The notes under the pieces: generated by a model | Told to the model about the DNA's origin: nothing | Database searches by the model: none | Seen by the model: the letters and a program-made list of their open reading frames with translations, nothing else | DNA from: CAZNLS01 sp964573895 | GTDB taxonomy: Bacteria > Acidobacteriota > Aminicenantia > UBA2199 | Assembly (NCBI GenBank): GCA_964573895.1 | Contig: CAZNLS010000078.1 | Coordinates: 1-11,519 of the forward strand | DNA length: 11,519 bases | Direction: 5' to 3' | Made by a program: the position numbers and the translations under genes | Shown here: positions 7,980 to 11,519 of the stretch, one piece after another | Position numbering within the stretch: the stretch's first letter is position 1 | How the letters are laid out: each line of letters begins with the position of its first letter

Positions 7980-8083
7980 TAAGTTGTCTGATAATAAATT
8001 TCTCAGATCCCCCCGGAAATGATCATAAAAAATCTTTTTTATATAAAAACATTATATTTAAGTATTCGTAATATAAATATTAA

Positions 8084-8091
8084 AAGGAGGT
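8084..8091 (+). promoter_or_regulatory. Shine-Dalgarno of the tricorn protease gene
   Basis: AAGGAGGT, an eight-base match to the anti-Shine-Dalgarno, ends three bases before ATG 8095. The spacing is slightly short, but it settles this ATG, which also begins a good signal peptide. Confidence 0.88.
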
Positions 8092-8094
8092 TTC

Positions 8095-11000
8095 ATGAAA
8101 AAAATATCTGCATTAATTTTTGCAGTAATTATGTTATTTGGAATTTCATTTTCAATGACAGATGTAAGGCTATTAAGAACACCGGATATAAACGGAGATC
8201 TTGTCGTGTTTGTATATGCTGGAGATATCTGGAGCACCTCAGCTAACGGAGGAGATGCTGTCAGACTTACATCTCATAAGGGACTTGAGCTTTTTCCGAA
8301 AATTTCACCCGATGGAAAATGGATTGCATTTTCAGGTGAATATTCAGGCTCAAGACAGGTTTACATTATACCTTCGAGAGGAGGTGTTCCTAAACAGCTG
8401 ACATACTATAATGATGTCGGTGTAATGCCCCCGCGTGGAGGATATGACTATATAGTTATGGACTGGACTCCCGATAGTAAAAAGATAATGGTACGTATGA
8501 ACCGCACTCCTTACGGAAGGAGAATGGGGAAATATTATCTTGTCAGTATAGACGGAGGACTTGAACAACCCCTGCAGATACCTGAAAGCGGAGGGGGAAC
8601 TCTCTCTCCTGACGGGAAAAAAATAACATATACACCAATAGCAAGAGAGTTCAGAACGTGGAAGAGAACCAAAGGAGGAAGAGCCCAGGATGTCTGGACA
8701 TACGATCTGGTTAAGAATGTTTCGAAAAGACTGACGACATTCCCCGGAACAGACCAGCAACCGATTTGGTTTAAAAATAAGATATACTATGTATCCGACA
8801 GATCTCTTTCACTAAATTTCTGGTCATATGACCTTGATACCGGCAAAAAGAGCCGGATTACCGATTTTAATGATTTTGATGTTTTATGGCCTTCGGGAAA
8901 TAATGGACTCGTTGCATTTGAAAAGGGCGGTTATATTAACATTCTGAATTTGAACACTAAGAGTGCAAAAAAGCTTAGCGTGAACATTAATTTTGATAAT
9001 CCGAACACTCTTCCATATTTTAAAAATGTTTCAAAATTCATCTCAAGATTCGGAGGAACTATAACTTCCGACGGCAAAAGAGCCATCTTTGATGCCAGAG
9101 GAGACCTCTTCTCTGTTCCTGCTGAAAAGGAGTCTGTAACACTTAACCTTACAAGAACACAAGGTATCAGGGAGATGTACCCGGTAGCTTCACCCGACGG
9201 AAAGTGGATTGTTTATGTTTCCGACAGATCAGGAGATTATGAATTTTATCTTATGGATCCTCTGGGGAAAAAGAAACCGGTTCAGCTTACTTCAAATACG
9301 AAAGTATGGAAATTCCCGCCCACATGGTCACCCGATAGTAAAAAAATGTTTTTTGCTGATATTAACAGGAAACTTCAGATAATTGATGTTGAATCAAAAA
9401 AAATCACTCTCGTTGACACTGGAAGGAAAGGGAATCTTACCGATACTTCATGGTCACCTGATTCAAAATGGCTCACCTATTCAAAGGCCGGTGGAAATAA
9501 TCTTGGTTCGGTATGGGTCTATTCACTAAAAACAGGCGATAAAACCAGACTTACTGCAGAGAGATATGATGACGGTTCACCTGTTTTTTCACTTGATGGG
9601 AAATATATATTTTTTGTATCTAACAGAGATTTTGATATGAATTTTCAATCAGGTTTCTCTACTATGGAATTTGATTTTGTCTACAACAAAACTGCAAGGT
9701 TATATGCCCTGGGATTGAGTGAATCTTCGCCTCCCCTATTCAGGGAAAAGAATGATCTTGAAAAGTTAAATAAACCGGCAGTTGTCAAAAAAGACAAGAA
9801 AAAAGGTAAAGCGAAAAAACAGGAAAAAGGTAAAAAGAAAGTTGAAGTTGTAATTGATTTTAAAAATATAAATTCAAGAATCACAGTATTCCCGCTTCCC
9901 ATATCCAGATATGGCGGACTTACAGATGTTGGCGGAAAGATCCTCTATTTCAGTAATGGAGGACTCTATATATTTGATATGAAAAAGAAGAAATCAGATC
10001 TCGTAATGAGGGGAATAGGATACGGATCACTTTCGGCAGACAACAAAAAATTCCTATATAGGGCTCGCGGCTCATGGGGAATTGCAGACCTGAAACCAAA
10101 ATTGAAACCCGGCACGGGGAAACTGAATTTGAAAGATGTAGTGATGAAGATCTATCCCCTTAAAGAGTGGAAACAGATATACAATGAAGGATGGCGCATC
10201 TACCGCGACTGGTTCTATGTCAGAAATATGCATGGCGTTGACTGGAATAGGATGAAAAAGAAATATGCCGCTCTTCTCCCCTATCTGAGTCACAGAGCCG
10301 ATCTTGACTTTATATTCGGTGAACTGGTCGGAGAATTGAATGTAGGGCACACATATGTTAACTGGGGAGACTTTGAAAGAGTAAAGAGGATTGACACCGG
10401 ATTACTCGGCGCAGAATTAATACCGGATAAAACAAAGGGACTCTATAAAATTTCTAAAATTTACAAAGGTGAAAATTGGAACAGAAGAACAAGATCACCA
10501 CTGACTGAACCGGGAATTGATGTTAATGAAGGAGATTACATTCTGAAATTAAACGGTTTTGTTGTTAAAACTTCGAATAATCCATATAAATTCCTTGAAA
10601 ACCGTGCAGGGAAGAAGACATCTATCACAGTTTCAAAAAGCGGGAATTCATCTGACGCAAAAACTTTCTGGATAAAACCCCTGAGAAGTGAGACCGGACT
10701 GAAGTACTTTGATTATATAGAATCAAGAAGAAAATTAGTCGACAAACTTTCTAACGGAAGGATAGGTTATATACATGTGCCTGATACTGCAATTAACGGA
10801 AACAGAGAACTTTTCAAGGGAGTGTATGCTTTCAGTAATAAAGAGGCACTCATTATTGATGAAAGATATAATGGCGGCGGCTGGTCCCCTCAGAAAATGA
10901 TTGAAAAGTTATCAAAAAAGACTACTGTCTACTGGAAATCGAGAGATCTTGAACTCAGGCCGGAACCGGTATTCGGATTTGACGGACCTATGACAATGCT

Positions 11001-11388
11001 GATAAATCACTACTCTTCCTCAGGAGGAGATGATTTCCCATACTGGTTTAAGAAAAAGAAACTCGGGAAACTCATAGGAACAAGAACATGGGGAGGCCTT
11101 GTAGGATACGGTTGGAGTCCAAGTCTTGTAGACGGACCTTCATTTGCAGTCCCGAGTTCGGCTGTTGTTAATACTAATGGAGAGTATGTGGTTGAAGGAG
11201 TCGGAGTATATCCAAGTGAAGGATTCGAAGTTTATGACCGACCTGAAGAGATTGCGAAAGGAAATGACCCCAGTATTGAAGTTGCAGTTAAATTCCTTCT
11301 GAAAGAACTAAAAAAACACCCCCCAAAAAAAGTAAAAAGTCCGAAAGATCCTGATAGATCCAAATGGTTTGAAAAAGAAATTAAATAA
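8095..11388 (+). CDS. Exported tricorn-type protease (peptidase family S41), beta-propellers plus PDZ and catalytic core
   Basis: A 1097-residue homologue of tricorn, which trims proteins or peptides to short oligopeptides. Residues 1-20 (MKKISALIFAVIMLFGISFS) look like a Sec signal peptide, so it acts outside the cytoplasm, unlike archaeal tricorn. Residues ~25-690 hold two WD40/PD40-like propellers with repeated SPDGK/SPDSK blade motifs (from 71, 366, 412, 454, and SLDGK at 499). A lysine-rich loop (565-582) separates propeller parts. The C1 helical region starts near W700 and carries His752 (NVGHTYV). A PDZ domain spans ~766-860. The S41 core has IIDERYNGGG, the nucleophile Ser976 in SSSGGDDF, RTWGG, and Glu1034 (VVEGVGVYP). 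Ser-to-Glu spacing is 58 residues, as for Ser965 and Glu1023 in Thermoplasma. The helper Ser before His is Gly751 here, and the P1-selecting Asp936 aligns with Trp947. It stands alone, closed by a strong terminator. Confidence 0.95.
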   Translation: MKKISALIFAVIMLFGISFSMTDVRLLRTPDINGDLVVFVYAGDIWSTSANGGDAVRLTSHKGLELFPKISPDGKWIAFSGEYSGSRQVYIIPSRGGVPKQLTYYNDVGVMPPRGGYDYIVMDWTPDSKKIMVRMNRTPYGRRMGKYYLVSIDGGLEQPLQIPESGGGTLSPDGKKITYTPIAREFRTWKRTKGGRAQDVWTYDLVKNVSKRLTTFPGTDQQPIWFKNKIYYVSDRSLSLNFWSYDLDTGKKSRITDFNDFDVLWPSGNNGLVAFEKGGYINILNLNTKSAKKLSVNINFDNPNTLPYFKNVSKFISRFGGTITSDGKRAIFDARGDLFSVPAEKESVTLNLTRTQGIREMYPVASPDGKWIVYVSDRSGDYEFYLMDPLGKKKPVQLTSNTKVWKFPPTWSPDSKKMFFADINRKLQIIDVESKKITLVDTGRKGNLTDTSWSPDSKWLTYSKAGGNNLGSVWVYSLKTGDKTRLTAERYDDGSPVFSLDGKYIFFVSNRDFDMNFQSGFSTMEFDFVYNKTARLYALGLSESSPPLFREKNDLEKLNKPAVVKKDKKKGKAKKQEKGKKKVEVVIDFKNINSRITVFPLPISRYGGLTDVGGKILYFSNGGLYIFDMKKKKSDLVMRGIGYGSLSADNKKFLYRARGSWGIADLKPKLKPGTGKLNLKDVVMKIYPLKEWKQIYNEGWRIYRDWFYVRNMHGVDWNRMKKKYAALLPYLSHRADLDFIFGELVGELNVGHTYVNWGDFERVKRIDTGLLGAELIPDKTKGLYKISKIYKGENWNRRTRSPLTEPGIDVNEGDYILKLNGFVVKTSNNPYKFLENRAGKKTSITVSKSGNSSDAKTFWIKPLRSETGLKYFDYIESRRKLVDKLSNGRIGYIHVPDTAINGNRELFKGVYAFSNKEALIIDERYNGGGWSPQKMIEKLSKKTTVYWKSRDLELRPEPVFGFDGPMTMLINHYSSSGGDDFPYWFKKKKLGKLIGTRTWGGLVGYGWSPSLVDGPSFAVPSSAVVNTNGEYVVEGVGVYPSEGFEVYDRPEEIAKGNDPSIEVAVKFLLKELKKHPPKKVKSPKDPDRSKWFEKEIK

Positions 11389-11395
11389 GATTTCT

Positions 11396-11433
11396 AAACG
11401 GCGGCAAAGATTTATTTGCCGCCGTTTTTTTTT
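11396..11433 (+). terminator. Intrinsic terminator after the tricorn gene
   Basis: A perfect 13-base-pair stem, AAACGGCGGCAAA (11396-11408) with TTTGCCGCCGTTT (11415-11427), has a six-base loop GATTTA. It runs into nine T residues (11425-11433). It starts seven bases after the stop at 11388. On the minus strand the stem is followed by only three T residues, so it should work mainly for the plus-strand gene, although the convergent minus gene could use the hairpin too. Confidence 0.96.
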
Positions 11434-11439
11434 ATATTT

Positions 11440-11519
11440 TTATTTGACCAGATCTTTTTGAATAAAATCATGCCCGCTTTCGGATTTTTTCTCATCCGGC
11501 TTATCCTTTTCGGCAAATT
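11440..11519 (-). CDS. C-terminal end of an unidentified minus-strand protein; gene runs off the right edge
   Basis: Read on the minus strand from the window edge, one frame is open for 25 codons to TAA at 11440-11442. The peptide is charged and hydrophilic, rich in Lys, Asp and Glu, and ends HDFIQKDLVK. It looks like a flexible protein tail. It sits convergent to the tricorn gene, just past its terminator, which is where a gene end is expected. Too little is present to name a family, and a chance open frame of this length is possible. Confidence 0.5.
   Translation of the reverse strand, partial: FAEKDKPDEKKSESGHDFIQKDLVK

Larger units (their letters stand above)
7965..8094. promoter_or_regulatory. 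Divergent intergenic region between the glycosyltransferase and tricorn genes
   Basis: This 130-base region must serve both divergent genes. It is AT-rich apart from a short GATCCCCCCGG island near 8006-8016. Toward the tricorn gene, TATATT (8053-8058) and TATAAA (8072-8077) are possible -10 boxes, but neither has a recognisable -35, so I do not choose between them. No convincing operator palindrome was found. Confidence 0.35.

Noticed and set aside
7998..8020. Short inverted repeat ATTTC / GAAAT in the divergent region as an operator
   Set aside because: Five pairs around a 13-base loop is within chance expectation for this base composition.
8350..8760. A 136-codon open frame antisense to the tricorn gene
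   Set aside because: It mirrors the propeller coding sequence; its Ser/Cys/Tyr-rich translation is what a reverse shadow gives, and no start signal is present.
9787..9840. A-rich stretch in the tricorn gene as a possible frameshift or slippage site
   Set aside because: The frame stays open with conserved tricorn sequence on both sides, so it simply encodes a Lys-rich loop.
1..11519. CRISPR array, insertion sequence, tRNA, defence system or phage island
   Set aside because: No regularly spaced repeats, transposase motifs, tRNA-like cloverleaf or phage genes were seen, and the genes are housekeeping or surface-glycan in type.

Overview
The window reads as ordinary chromosomal DNA from a low-GC, anaerobic bacterium. 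Strong AAGGAGG-type ribosome binding sites precede nifJ and the tricorn gene. The mix of a homodimeric-type pyruvate:ferredoxin oxidoreductase, a secreted tricorn-type protease and a YkvM-type QueF suggests a fermentative member of an FCB-like or candidate-phylum lineage. That assignment is inference; there is no rRNA or marker gene here to fix it.

Layout from left to right. (1) A minus-strand gene enters from the left edge. It encodes the N-terminal domain of an M17 leucyl-aminopeptidase-like protein, and its catalytic domain lies outside the window. (2) Divergent from it is a plus-strand, closely spaced cluster: nifJ (pyruvate:ferredoxin oxidoreductase), a LOG-family nucleoside-monophosphate phosphoribohydrolase-like protein, and queF (preQ0 reductase of queuosine synthesis). 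The gaps are 15 and 19 bases. (3) Convergent to queF is a minus-strand pair: a GT4 glycosyltransferase followed by a SAM methyltransferase with an extra C-terminal beta-rich domain. This looks like a small surface-glycan cassette. (4) Divergent from the pair is a large plus-strand gene for an exported tricorn-type S41 protease, ending in a near-ideal intrinsic terminator. (5) The last 80 bases hold the C-terminal codons of another minus-strand gene.

The metabolic theme fits peptide fermentation. An exported tricorn protease could make oligopeptides, an M17 aminopeptidase could release amino acids, and PFOR could oxidise the resulting pyruvate to acetyl-CoA with reduced ferredoxin. This is a reading of the gene content and does not show co-regulation. 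The two genes after nifJ are housekeeping functions (nucleotide clean-up and tRNA modification) that may simply share its transcript.

I found no CRISPR array, insertion sequence, tRNA or rRNA, phage gene or obvious undescribed multi-gene system. The points most worth checking are: an apparently leaderless glycosyltransferase gene with a perfect extended -10 six bases before its ATG; active-site differences in the tricorn homologue (Gly before the catalytic His, and Trp where the archaeal enzyme has its P1-selecting Asp); a Tyr in place of the substrate-pocket His in QueF; and the unassigned C-terminal domain of the methyltransferase.
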